A DNA stretch of 58,222 nt from Planctomycetota bacterium (lineage in GTDB: Bacteria > Planctomycetota > Planctomycetia > Gemmatales > Gemmataceae). The stretch lies in the NCBI GenBank assembly GCA_029777335.1, contig JAKOSN010000138.1, positions 1-58,222 on the forward strand. Reading direction: 5' to 3'. Of the stretch, positions 34,510 to 42,757 are shown one piece after another; position 1 is the first letter of the stretch; each line of letters begins with the position of its first letter. The position numbers were made by a program, and so were the translations under genes. The notes under the pieces are model-generated. The model saw only the letters and a program-made list of their open reading frames with translations. It was not told the origin of the DNA and searched no databases.

Positions 34510-34812
34510 TTAAGCGCGCCCGCGCAATTTGGCGACCCACCAGCGCACCCCGATGAACAGGAAGCGCCAATCCTTGAAGAACTCAGGCGGCTTTCCCTCA
34601 AAATAGTGTCCGACAATCTGAAACGTCCACCCCACGAGAAAGAGTGCCGTCGGAATGGGCCAGAACGCGGGGAGAAAGAAGATCACCAGAAACAACGGCA
34701 GCGACAGCGCCACCATCGGGATGCCAAAGGTGTGACAGAAGCGATTGACCGGATGTTGATGGCTTTGCGCATACTCCGCAAGCCAGCTTTCGAGCGGTTT
34801 GTTGCCTAGCAT
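34510..34812 (-). CDS. DUF962 (Mpo1-like) membrane protein
   Basis: A 100-residue integral membrane protein of the DUF962/YGL010w family, whose yeast member Mpo1 is an iron-dependent dioxygenase in 2-hydroxy fatty acid alpha-oxidation. The conserved motifs HPVNRFCHTFGIP and GHYFEGKPPEFFKD with their histidines are present, with hydrophobic segments MVALSLPLFLVIFFL and TALFLVGWTFQIV between. Length and start (AAGGAGGTTTCC before ATG) fit small bacterial members. Enzymatic activity is inferred from family. Confidence 0.86.
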   Translation of the reverse strand: MLGNKPLESWLAEYAQSHQHPVNRFCHTFGIPMVALSLPLFLVIFFLPAFWPIPTALFLVGWTFQIVGHYFEGKPPEFFKDWRFLFIGVRWWVAKLRGRA

Positions 34813-35062
34813 GGAAACCTCCTTGCCGCAATCGGCTCGGCAGCGTTTGCAACTGCGAACCCTGGCGAGGATGCGTGTGCGAGTGCCTCGTCACCTGCAT
34901 TGTCCCCCCTGGAACCCGGAAATACAAGAGTCTGGCCCCGCCCAGAATCGGCCTTGCTGATGATCCCTTCCACGAGGTGAAGGTACTCCACTGAGTAGAA
35001 TAGGTGGCAGAGTTTCACACATTGACGCGTCGCAGTGCCTAGGCTGACACAGGGGAGACATC

Positions 35063-36184
35063 ATGAAACGGTGGATCCTGTTCGCTGGAGGGTTCCTCAC
35101 GCTCGGGTTGCTCACGTTCCTCCCTTCCGCTCGCGCTGCCGAGGAGAAGGGAATGGACTGGGTGAAGGTGAGCAAGGAGAAACGCTCGTTTGTGCTCGAT
35201 CCCTCCGGCCGGTCGTTCACGCCCTGGGGTTTCAATTACGATCACGACGATCAGGGGAACTTGATTGAGGATTACTGGGAGTCGAAATGGGAGGTGGTGG
35301 ACCGCGCCTTTGTTTCCATGCGCAAGCTGGGGGCCAACGTGGTGCGCATCCATCTGCAACTGGGTAAATTCATGACGGGGCCAGACAAACCCAATGCAAA
35401 GGCTCTGGCCCAGCTCGACCGGTTGCTGCGCCTGGCGGAGCGCGAACGGCTCTATCTCGATCTCACCGGGCTGGGATGTTACCACAAAAAGGACGTGCCT
35501 GCCTGGTATGACAAACTCGGAGAGAAAGAGCGCTGGGCGGTGCAGGCGCGGTTCTGGGAAGCAATCGCCGGGCGCTGCGCGAAGAGCCCCGCTGTTTTCT
35601 GTTACGATCTGATGAACGAACCGGTCGTGCCGGGCGGAAAGCGCAAGGAGGGAGAGTGGCTGGGACCGGACTTCGCGGGCAAACACTTTGTGCAGTTCAT
35701 CACGCTCGATCAGAAGAATCGCCCGCGCCCGGATATTGCGCGCGCCTGGATCAATCAGCTGGTTGAAGCCATTCGCAAGGTGGATCAACGCCATCTGATC
35801 ACGGTGGGGATGGTGGACTGGAGCCTGGAGCGCAAGGGGCTGACCTCGGGGTTTGTGCCGCAGAAGGTGGCGGACCGACTCGATTTCCTTTGCGTGCATC
35901 TGTACCCCAGGAGGGGCAACCTTGACGAGGATCTCAAAACCCTGGCGGGGTTTCACATCGGCAAACCGGTGGTGATAGAGGAGACTTTCCCTCTGCAATG
36001 TTCTCAAAAAGAGTTCGAGACGTTCGTGGAGAAATCGAGCCAGCATGCGTCGGGGTGGCTCGGCTTTTTCTGGGGGAAAATGCCCGACGAACTGCGCCGG
36101 TCGTCGAAGATAGGCGATGCCCTCTTGTTGCAATGGCTGGAGTTTTTCGCGAAGCAGGCCAAACAACGTCAGCAGAAGCAATGA
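35063..36184 (+). CDS. Exported glycoside hydrolase family 5-like protein
   Basis: A 373-residue secreted TIM-barrel hydrolase. The signal peptide is MKRWILFAGGFLTLGLLTFLPSARA after a GGGGAGA ribosome-binding site. GH5/cellulase features: LGANVVRIHLQLG, the acid/base Glu in DLMNEP (Glu186), DFLCVHLYPRRG and the likely nucleophile Glu in VVIEETFPL, then GWLGFFWG. Likely substrate is a beta-linked polysaccharide such as a mannan or glucan, but this cannot be fixed from sequence. It stands alone between divergent and downstream genes. Confidence 0.82.
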   Translation: MKRWILFAGGFLTLGLLTFLPSARAAEEKGMDWVKVSKEKRSFVLDPSGRSFTPWGFNYDHDDQGNLIEDYWESKWEVVDRAFVSMRKLGANVVRIHLQLGKFMTGPDKPNAKALAQLDRLLRLAERERLYLDLTGLGCYHKKDVPAWYDKLGEKERWAVQARFWEAIAGRCAKSPAVFCYDLMNEPVVPGGKRKEGEWLGPDFAGKHFVQFITLDQKNRPRPDIARAWINQLVEAIRKVDQRHLITVGMVDWSLERKGLTSGFVPQKVADRLDFLCVHLYPRRGNLDEDLKTLAGFHIGKPVVIEETFPLQCSQKEFETFVEKSSQHASGWLGFFWGKMPDELRRSSKIGDALLLQWLEFFAKQAKQRQQKQ

Positions 36185-36365
36185 GTATGCGACGGAGCGA
36201 TCGGTCTCGTCCCGAGGACAGCGACGAGCGGCTGTCAGCCGCGTGGCGCACGGGGCGCGGCGTCGGGGTTTCCCTGGCGCGGGGCTGTTCGTGGCGTCGG
36301 ACCGGACTATAAAAGAGGTAGTTCGCCGTCCGTGAACACACGATGTTCTCACCGAGGAGGATCCC

Positions 36366-36974
36366 ATGGCCTTTACCCTGCCAGCCTTGCCCTATCCAGC
36401 GGACGCCCTGGAAGCAGCGATTGATAAGATGACGATGGAGATCCATCATGGTCGTCATCACAAGGCCTATGTCGATAACCTGAACGCCGCGCTGGCCGGC
36501 CACGATGCCCTGCTGGCCAAGCCCGTCGACCAGTTGATGCGCGAGATTGGGAGTGTGCCCGCCGACATCCGCCAGAAGGTGATCAACAACGGCGGCGGTC
36601 ACGCCAACCACACCATGTTCTGGGAGATCATGGGACCTGGGGCGGCTGCCGGACCGGGAGGCAACCTGGCCGCGGCGATCACCTCGACCTTTGGCAGCCT
36701 CGATACTTTCAAGGCGAAGATCAAGGAATCGGCGCTGGGTCGCTTTGGCAGCGGCTGGGCCTGGCTGGTCGTCCACGCGGGTAAACTCGAGGTGGTCAGC
36801 ACTGCCAACCAGGACACCCCGTTGATGGAAGGCAAAACGCCGATCCTGGGAGTCGATGTCTGGGAACACGCCTACTATCTGCGCTACCAGAACAAGCGCG
36901 CGGACTATGTCGACGCCTGGTGGAAGGTGGTCAACTGGGCTGCGGTGGAGAAACGCTTCGATACCGCCAAGTAA
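36366..36974 (+). CDS. sodA: Superoxide dismutase [Mn]
   Basis: Dismutates superoxide to oxygen and hydrogen peroxide. The 202-residue protein has all four metal ligands: His in MEIHHGRHH, His in [10 protein letters not shown], and Asp and His in DVWEHAYYL. The Gln in STANQDTPL at the C-terminal domain position and the GGHANH sequence favour manganese over iron. No signal peptide is present, so it is cytoplasmic. The ATG follows GAGGAGG. A 16-base hairpin follows its stop codon. Confidence 0.93.
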   Translation: MAFTLPALPYPADALEAAIDKMTMEIHHGRHHKAYVDNLNAALAGHDALLAKPVDQLMREIGSVPADIRQKVINNGGGHANHTMFWEIMGPGAAAGPGGNLAAAITSTFGSLDTFKAKIKESALGRFGSGWAWLVVHAGKLEVVSTANQDTPLMEGKTPILGVDVWEHAYYLRYQNKRADYVDAWWKVVNWAAVEKRFDTAK

Positions 36975-36982
36975 CAAGGTAA

Positions 36983-37024
36983 CCTCTGGGCGCGCCGCGT
37001 GCACTTCGGCGGCGCGCCCAGAGG
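36983..37024. terminator. Bidirectional terminator between sodA and the SDR gene
   Basis: A perfect 16-base stem (CCTCTGGGCGCGCCGC with its complement) closes a 10-base loop. It fills the 50-base gap between two convergent stop codons and abuts the SDR stop. Confidence 0.8.
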
Positions 37025-37789
37025 CTACTCGACGCTTGCCTTGCGCATCTGGCGCGCCATCAACCAGTCCGGCACCCAGGCAGTCGCTTTCATCAGCAGA
37101 GCCATCGGCCAGGGAAAGTTGAACACCTTGCGACGTCGTCTCAGAGCGCCGATCATCATGCGCGCCGCCTGTTCCGGTTCGAGCAGAAACGGTTGGTAGA
37201 AGCGGTGGTGCGCTGTCATCGGGGTGCGCACAAACCCTGGACAGAGGGTGGTCACGTGGATGCCGCGCTCACGGACCTGAATCCGTAACCCCTCCATGAA
37301 GTTATTCAACGCGGCCTTGCTGGCGCTGTAACCCTGTTGACCCGCCAATCCCTTGTAGGCGCCCAGGCTCGAAACCGCCGCGAGATGACCCGTCCCGCGC
37401 GCCAGCATCGCCGGCAAGACCGCCTCGATCGCGTAGAGCACGCCAAAGAAATTCACCTGAAAGAGACGCTCAATATCCGGGATGTTCAACGGCTCCACTC
37501 GGGTCGGGATGCCCATTCCGGCGTTGGCGATTAGCAGATCGATCGGCCCAAGGTCCGCGGTCAATTCCGCAATGGCAGCGTTTACCTCGGCGCGGTTGCC
37601 CACATCGGCGCAGGCATGGCGGGCCTGGCCTCCTTGCTGGCGAATGGTGCTGGCCAGCTGGGCGATCAGTTCCTCGCGGCGCGCCAGCAGACCGACGCGG
37701 CAACCCTGGCGTGCCAGTTCCTGGGCAAGTGCATACCCCATTCCGCTCGATGCCCCGGTGATGACCGCTACCTGTCCTGCAAACGACAT
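37025..37789 (-). CDS. Short-chain dehydrogenase/reductase (classical SDR)
   Basis: A 254-residue NAD(P)-dependent oxidoreductase. The ATG at 37789 follows GGAGGCGAGG. Cofactor motif TGASSGMG is at residues about 12-19, NAGMG around 92, and the catalytic Ser in AAVSSLGAYKG and the YSASK pair are present. LLARRE after the second strand suggests NADP preference. The C-terminal WPMALLMKATAWVPDW is hydrophobic and may associate with the membrane. Substrate unknown. The upstream sequence belongs to the divergent large gene. Confidence 0.88.
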   Translation of the reverse strand: MSFAGQVAVITGASSGMGYALAQELARQGCRVGLLARREELIAQLASTIRQQGGQARHACADVGNRAEVNAAIAELTADLGPIDLLIANAGMGIPTRVEPLNIPDIERLFQVNFFGVLYAIEAVLPAMLARGTGHLAAVSSLGAYKGLAGQQGYSASKAALNNFMEGLRIQVRERGIHVTTLCPGFVRTPMTAHHRFYQPFLLEPEQAARMMIGALRRRRKVFNFPWPMALLMKATAWVPDWLMARQMRKASVE

Positions 37790-38007
37790 CCTCGCCTCCT
37801 CCCTCCCTCGCGGTGCAACTGGCTTCCTGGGCACGATCGGTCTTGTGTGCACAGACGCTTTCTCACCCGGGGTGCCTCCCTCGGGAAGGGAGCTTCCCTG
37901 AAGACGATCGTTGGCATCCCGCACGGCCAGGCTGCATAATGATGTATGGGATTTTGCGTCCTGCGGGGCGCCTCCCTCCCGTCGCGGCGTTCGCTGGAGT
38001 ACGCATC

Positions 38008-40992
38008 ATGCTGGCTCGACTCCCTCTGCCTGTCGTTCTTGCCCTCCTGTTGCCCTTGCCCGTGGGAGCCCAGGTCAAGGCGCCCCCTCCGCCCCCCGTG
38101 TACAAGATTGAGATCCGCTACGAGATTGATGCCTATCGGAATGAGCGCGCCAGGCAGTTTCTCGACATGGTCAAGACCTTCGAGGGGCTGGGATTCAAGC
38201 GGGATGTGGCCGACGCGGCACGCGGGGAAGATCTCGACGAGGCGATCAATCGCGAGGTCAACGTGATGCGCGGGACCATCCCCTCGGCGAGCATTGGGAA
38301 ATTGTTGCTGGAGCGGCATGTGCAAACGCTCCTGCTCGTCCCCGCGACAGCCACGCTGCCGGCGAAGGATCAGCCAGTGCGCGTTGATCTGCGGATGCTG
38401 GTCGGCTACAACCGTGCCCGACAACAGGATCTGGCGCGGCAGACGCTGGCGATTCTTGCCCCGCTGTCCTTCAAGGAGGCGGTGGGGTACGATCATCGCC
38501 AGCAAACACGAATGCTGGGACAGATCCCTGTCGGCCAGCTGGATATCCTCCTCAATGATCCACGCCGAACGCCAACCGCCCTTGCCTTGCTGCCGCGAAC
38601 GCTGCTCGTGGACCTGCGCCGCTTCGGAGGCGGGACCGACACCTTGGGCTCGATTCTCCTGCAATGGTATGGCACCCCGGCAGGGAAAAAGTTGCTCACT
38701 CCCATCATCGACGAGTGGCGCAAGACTCCGCAGGCCCAGCGGCTGATCATGGATCTGCCGCGCGACGTTGCCAGGATCAAGGACGTGGTGGACGAGGAAC
38801 TTCTCAAGCAGATCTACCAGCATCCCGACGGGGAGCGCTCTCTGGAGATGATCTGGGACGCCGTCCTCAAGAGCCCGACGCCGACTGTCTATCTCGATCC
38901 GCTATTGCGTCGTATCCGGGGTCGCAACATGGCTTCGGCGTTGCCGCTTCTGTTTCGGCCGTCTGCGGTGGTGCGCATCATCGAGGTACGTCCCGATCTC
39001 CCCTTGCCCCAGCCCCGCCCCGCCCGTGTCGTGGTGCCGGACGAGCAGCGCAAACTCAGCCCTGAGGTGCGAGCACTCGTTGCGGATGCCGGGAAGGCAG
39101 CCAACCGGGAGCGATTTGAGTTGATTCTGTCGGAGATTCCGCGCGAGGGGACGACCTGGAATCAGCATCTGGTTCGCGTGACGCCGAGCATCGCCATCGA
39201 GGGCCGCCTTGGTCCGGTAGTTCAGGTGGTCTGTCCGATTCGGTCGGTCCTTGATCTGGCCGCCCTCACTCAGGTGGCCAGTATCCGCCTGCCGGCTCTG
39301 GCGCGCTCCGCAGTGCTCACGCTGCCCAATGATTCTGCGAAATCCGACGACGTTCTGAAACGTGTGGGGCTCGATGTCCTGCACAAGCAGGGTAAAAAGG
39401 GGAAAAAGGTTCGCCTGGCGATCATCGATGGGGATTTCCGCGGGTGGGAGACCGAAAAAGGGAAGCGCTTGCCGGCGAGCACACGGCTGATCGATTTCAC
39501 CCGTGAACGCAATGAGTCCTTGCTCCCCGATCCCGATCTCGGTCCGGCCACCACCCTGGGGGCGGGGACCAAGCTGGCGCTCGCGGCGTTGCTGGCCGCA
39601 CCCGAGGCCGAACTCACGCTGATTCGTATCGATCCCTCGTCGTTGCCCATGCTGGGGGTTGTGGTGCGCCGGATTGCGGGGCAACCTGCCCTCTCAGAAG
39701 CGCTGGTGCAGCGCAACGACGATCTGTCGTTGATGCGCTATCTGCTCAATTCTCGCCGGCGGAATCTGAATGCGGAACGACGGGAAGTGCAGGATCTCTT
39801 CAGCGATAATCTCCCGCAATCCGATCCCGAGTTGAAAAAACGCCAGCAACGGCGCGACGAGTATCTCAAGAAGGAGGCTCAGTTCGAGAAGGATGAAACG
39901 GAGTTCCTGCAGCGTATTGATCGTTTTTTGATGCATCGCCGGCAGCTGGAAACCCTCAAGCAGACGCAGGTTGTTGTCTGTGGCTTGACGTGGACTGCCG
40001 GGTTCCCTGTCGCGGGTACCAGTGCGTTGAGTCAGCTCATCGACGAGTTGTTACCCTGTACCACCCTGTGGTGGCAGGCGGCTGATAACACTCCTGGGCA
40101 GGCGTGGACAGGACTCTTCCTCGACGAGGATGGGAATGGGCGCATGGGCTTTCTCCCCTCTGAAAAGCCGCTGGTCGCTGGCACCTGGGATCGAGAAACC
40201 AACTTCCTGGCCTGGCAGCCCTGGCAAGGGGCGACCAGCGCCGCGTTCCCGGCACAAACCCGGGTGCGTCTCTCGCTGCAATGGCGAGAAGTTCACGATC
40301 CCGACGAGGGGAAGCAGGGGACTCCTTATCGACAACCGCTGACCGATCTGCGCATCGTTGTGTTGAAGCAACTCGACCCCACGGGAACGAAACAACCCAG
40401 CGATGATCTGGCCGTCGTCGGGGAATCGACGGCACTCCCGGAACAGCTTCATCAGGCGGAGACATTCGCCCTCTACGAGCATGCGGTGGAATTCGTCGCC
40501 GAGGCTGGGGTGCGCTACTGCGTTCGGGTGGAAGGGGTGATACCGGACCGCATCACTCCTCCCGATACGCCAGCGCTGCCACTGACGCAGCGCCAGGGAG
40601 AGATCCGGCCCCGTTTGCTGATCGAGGCCAACGTCACCACAGGGCGTCCGCTTCTCGCCAGTTACTCGACCACCACCGGGTGTCTCGGGGTTCCGGCGGA
40701 TGCGCAGCACGTTCTCACTGTGGGGGCGCTGAACAGCGCGGGGAAACCTCAGAGTTACACGGTGGAAGGAGCACCCTACTTGCTGGAGTTGTCGCCTCGG
40801 CCACATGCCTTGACCGAGGATCGGCTCGGGATTTCTGGCATGACCGACGGGGGTGGCTCGGGGTTCGCGGCGGGGTTTGCCTCCGGGCTCAGTGCCGCGC
40901 TGCTGAGTGCCGGCCATCAGCCTGAGGCGATCGCCCGGGAACTCAGGCTGCATCCTCGCTTGCCGCTGAAGCTGACTCCGCCCCGCAAGTGA
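38008..40992 (+). CDS. Large exported subtilase-like protein with degenerate catalytic triad
   Basis: A 994-residue secreted protein (signal MLARLPLPVVLALLLPLPVG). The start at 38008 follows GGAG; the frame extends 65 codons upstream but without a usable signal. A long N-terminal half of unknown fold is followed by an S8 subtilase-like domain. The Asp motif is VRLAIIDGDF (Asp474). The His motif HGTHVA is represented by GAGTKLA (Ala519 for His) and the Ser motif GTSMAAP by GSGFAAG (Gly952 for Ser). A charged insertion with a coiled-coil character (ELKKRQQRRDEYLKKEAQFE) lies between. Loss of two of three catalytic residues suggests a pseudoprotease. Its 3' end overlaps the convergent gene by 50 bases. 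Confidence 0.75.
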   Translation: MLARLPLPVVLALLLPLPVGAQVKAPPPPPVYKIEIRYEIDAYRNERARQFLDMVKTFEGLGFKRDVADAARGEDLDEAINREVNVMRGTIPSASIGKLLLERHVQTLLLVPATATLPAKDQPVRVDLRMLVGYNRARQQDLARQTLAILAPLSFKEAVGYDHRQQTRMLGQIPVGQLDILLNDPRRTPTALALLPRTLLVDLRRFGGGTDTLGSILLQWYGTPAGKKLLTPIIDEWRKTPQAQRLIMDLPRDVARIKDVVDEELLKQIYQHPDGERSLEMIWDAVLKSPTPTVYLDPLLRRIRGRNMASALPLLFRPSAVVRIIEVRPDLPLPQPRPARVVVPDEQRKLSPEVRALVADAGKAANRERFELILSEIPREGTTWNQHLVRVTPSIAIEGRLGPVVQVVCPIRSVLDLAALTQVASIRLPALARSAVLTLPNDSAKSDDVLKRVGLDVLHKQGKKGKKVRLAIIDGDFRGWETEKGKRLPASTRLIDFTRERNESLLPDPDLGPATTLGAGTKLALAALLAAPEAELTLIRIDPSSLPMLGVVVRRIAGQPALSEALVQRNDDLSLMRYLLNSRRRNLNAERREVQDLFSDNLPQSDPELKKRQQRRDEYLKKEAQFEKDETEFLQRIDRFLMHRRQLETLKQTQVVVCGLTWTAGFPVAGTSALSQLIDELLPCTTLWWQAADNTPGQAWTGLFLDEDGNGRMGFLPSEKPLVAGTWDRETNFLAWQPWQGATSAAFPAQTRVRLSLQWREVHDPDEGKQGTPYRQPLTDLRIVVLKQLDPTGTKQPSDDLAVVGESTALPEQLHQAETFALYEHAVEFVAEAGVRYCVRVEGVIPDRITPPDTPALPLTQRQGEIRPRLLIEANVTTGRPLLASYSTTTGCLGVPADAQHVLTVGALNSAGKPQSYTVEGAPYLLELSPRPHALTEDRLGISGMTDGGGSGFAAGFASGLSAALLSAGHQPEAIARELRLHPRLPLKLTPPRK

Positions 40993-41734
40993 GGCGCAGT
41001 TCCTGGCAGACTTCCTCGCACAGGAGCTTCTCCACCTCGGCGAGCGCCCGGGCGGCGTTGCCGGGGGTGAGGACGCGGTGATCGAACGTCAGGTGGACAT
41101 CCACATGACCCTCGGCGTCGATCACTCCGTAGTTGAGTGCGCTGGTGATTGGGGTGAGGAGAACAGGACTGACCGCACCAAATCCGGAGACAACACTGAC
41201 CCCAAATGTCCCCAGATGGCGGGCGCGATCGTAGCCGCAGAAGGTTTGAATGTAGTACCAGATCCCCCAGCGAGCCCACCACGGCCATCGGCTCGTTTTC
41301 AGAATCCGCCGGAAGAGCGCGCTTTCCTCCAGTGGCCGTTCCTTGCACTTGCGCAGATAATGCTCCAGTTGCCAGAGGGTTTGTTCCTCGGGCGCGCGCA
41401 CATGAACGAAGAAGACGGCATCTTCGTCGAGGACGCGTCGCTCCACCGCCACCGAGGCCACGTTGAGAGGATGTTCGTACAGATGAGGGTACGGCCAGGG
41501 AACATAGCAGCGCCGCAGTTCGGGCAAGCGTCGGGCGGCCAGGGCATACGCCTTGACAAAGAGGGCGCACCAGCCGGGGCGGGCCACCGCGGCTCGGCGC
41601 GCGGAAACCACCGGCGCCAGAGCCATGTGCCGCACAATGGTGGTCAGGGGCACCTGCCGTGCGCGCTCGACCAGATCGGTGATAAACCGCCGCGGTAACG
41701 AGAGCGGGACCCAGCGCGCGTGCCTCGTGGCCAT
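40943..41734 (-). CDS. 2-oxoacid dehydrogenase acyltransferase (E2)-like catalytic domain protein
   Basis: A 263-residue protein resembling only the catalytic core of E2 dihydrolipoyl acyltransferases/chloramphenicol acetyltransferase; there is no lipoyl or E1/E3-binding domain. LTTIVRHMALAPVVSARR, VSVVSGFGAVSPVLLTPITSAL, and HVDVHLTFDHRVLTPGNAA match the strand order of the family. The catalytic H-R-x-x-D-G is changed to HRVLTP (His219 kept, Asp and Gly replaced by Thr and Pro). AGGAGG precedes the ATG at 41734. An acyltransferase role is therefore uncertain. It overlaps the convergent subtilase-like gene; a longer minus-strand ORF in another frame is a shadow. Confidence 0.72.
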   Translation of the reverse strand: MATRHARWVPLSLPRRFITDLVERARQVPLTTIVRHMALAPVVSARRAAVARPGWCALFVKAYALAARRLPELRRCYVPWPYPHLYEHPLNVASVAVERRVLDEDAVFFVHVRAPEEQTLWQLEHYLRKCKERPLEESALFRRILKTSRWPWWARWGIWYYIQTFCGYDRARHLGTFGVSVVSGFGAVSPVLLTPITSALNYGVIDAEGHVDVHLTFDHRVLTPGNAARALAEVEKLLCEEVCQELRLTCGAESASAASEDAA

Positions 41735-41856
41735 TCGTGCCTCCTGCAACCGACGCGGCAAGGGAGGACGGCCCCCTTCCCAGCAACCTTCCTCGCCGCA
41801 TTATCCTGGGACCTGCCCTTGTTGTCGAGATGATCTGCCCGCCTCATGAGAGGTCC

Positions 41857-42657
41857 ATGATGCCCTGGGTGTGTGTCTTGTTGCTTTTGACGGGCTTTTA
41901 TCCGCTCGCGCGCGCCTGGCATGCCAACCGCCGAACCACCCTCACCCACGCCATTGCCTGGGCCGCGGTTGCCTGGACCGCCTGGCTTCTCAGTTTTGGG
42001 TCAGCCGCCGCGAACAACCTGGCTCTCACCGTTGTGCTTCGCTATCTGGCCCTGTGTCTGACGGGTTGTGCCGCGACCATGGTGCTGGGAGCCCGACGCC
42101 CCGGAGAAGCGGCCTGGAACTTTGTCGTGGTTGGGTTGCTGGTCACGTTGTTGCTCCCGGTGGCGCAGGGGTGGGGCCAACCCCGATTGGATACCCCCTG
42201 GCTTCTCTTTCTGGGGGCAACGCTCCTCTTTGGCTTGCTCAACTACGTTCCCACTCGACTGGGCCTCCCGGCTCTGTTCGTCGGATGGAGCTGCGCTCGC
42301 GAATTACTTCATCTCGCGGCGCCCGCCAGGGATCTTTTCGGCGGAGAAATTCTCTCTGCATTGTCGCTCGTGCTGACCCCGTGGGTCGCGTTCCTGCTGG
42401 CAAGGCCACGGCCGGAGCGACATGCCGCCGTCGATCAGCTCTGGCTCGATTTTCGGGATCGTTATGGAGTGGTCTGGGGGCAGCGCGTGCGGGAACAATG
42501 CAACCGCGCGCTCGCCAATGCGGGGATCCCTCTCGCATTCACCTGGCAAGGGTTGGCGGGCCCCACAGCGTCTCCGGAGCAATTGGCTGAGGTCGCGACC
42601 ACGCTCCGGGCTGTGATGAAACGGTTCGGGGTCGAGCAGGGGGAGGAGGCAGAATGA
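41857..42657 (+). CDS. Polytopic membrane protein of unknown function
   Basis: A 266-residue protein whose first 185 residues contain about six hydrophobic segments (for example VCVLLLLTGFYPLARAW, LTHAIAWAAVAWTAWLL, NFVVVGLLVTLLLPVA, WLLFLGATLLFGLLNY). The C-terminal 80 residues are soluble (VDQLWLDFRDRYGVVWGQRV). I do not recognise the family. GAGAGG precedes ATG 41857; the next codon is also ATG. Divergent from the E2-like gene. Confidence 0.7.
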   Translation: MMPWVCVLLLLTGFYPLARAWHANRRTTLTHAIAWAAVAWTAWLLSFGSAAANNLALTVVLRYLALCLTGCAATMVLGARRPGEAAWNFVVVGLLVTLLLPVAQGWGQPRLDTPWLLFLGATLLFGLLNYVPTRLGLPALFVGWSCARELLHLAAPARDLFGGEILSALSLVLTPWVAFLLARPRPERHAAVDQLWLDFRDRYGVVWGQRVREQCNRALANAGIPLAFTWQGLAGPTASPEQLAEVATTLRAVMKRFGVEQGEEAE

Positions 42658-42661
42658 AACG

Positions 42662-42723
42662 CGAAACGGGGAGCCGGTGGGCGACGCCGAGATTCTCAGC
42701 GTCAGCCAGCGACTCCCCGTTCG
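42662..42723. terminator. Bidirectional hairpin between convergent genes
   Basis: CGAAACGGGGAG pairs with CTCCCCGTTCG at the outside, and GACGC-GAG pairs with CTC-GCGTC inside (about 42683-42702), giving a long two-part stem between the membrane protein and the DUF1549/1553 gene. Confidence 0.6.
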
Positions 42724-42757
42724 CGTACAGCAGCTCTCGCTGCCTCTGGTGCGGATC

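Noticed and set aside
40917..41801. 294-residue minus-strand ORF in another frame over the E2-like gene
   Set aside because: Arg/Gly-rich shadow composition; the 40943-41734 frame has a Shine-Dalgarno sequence and family motifs.
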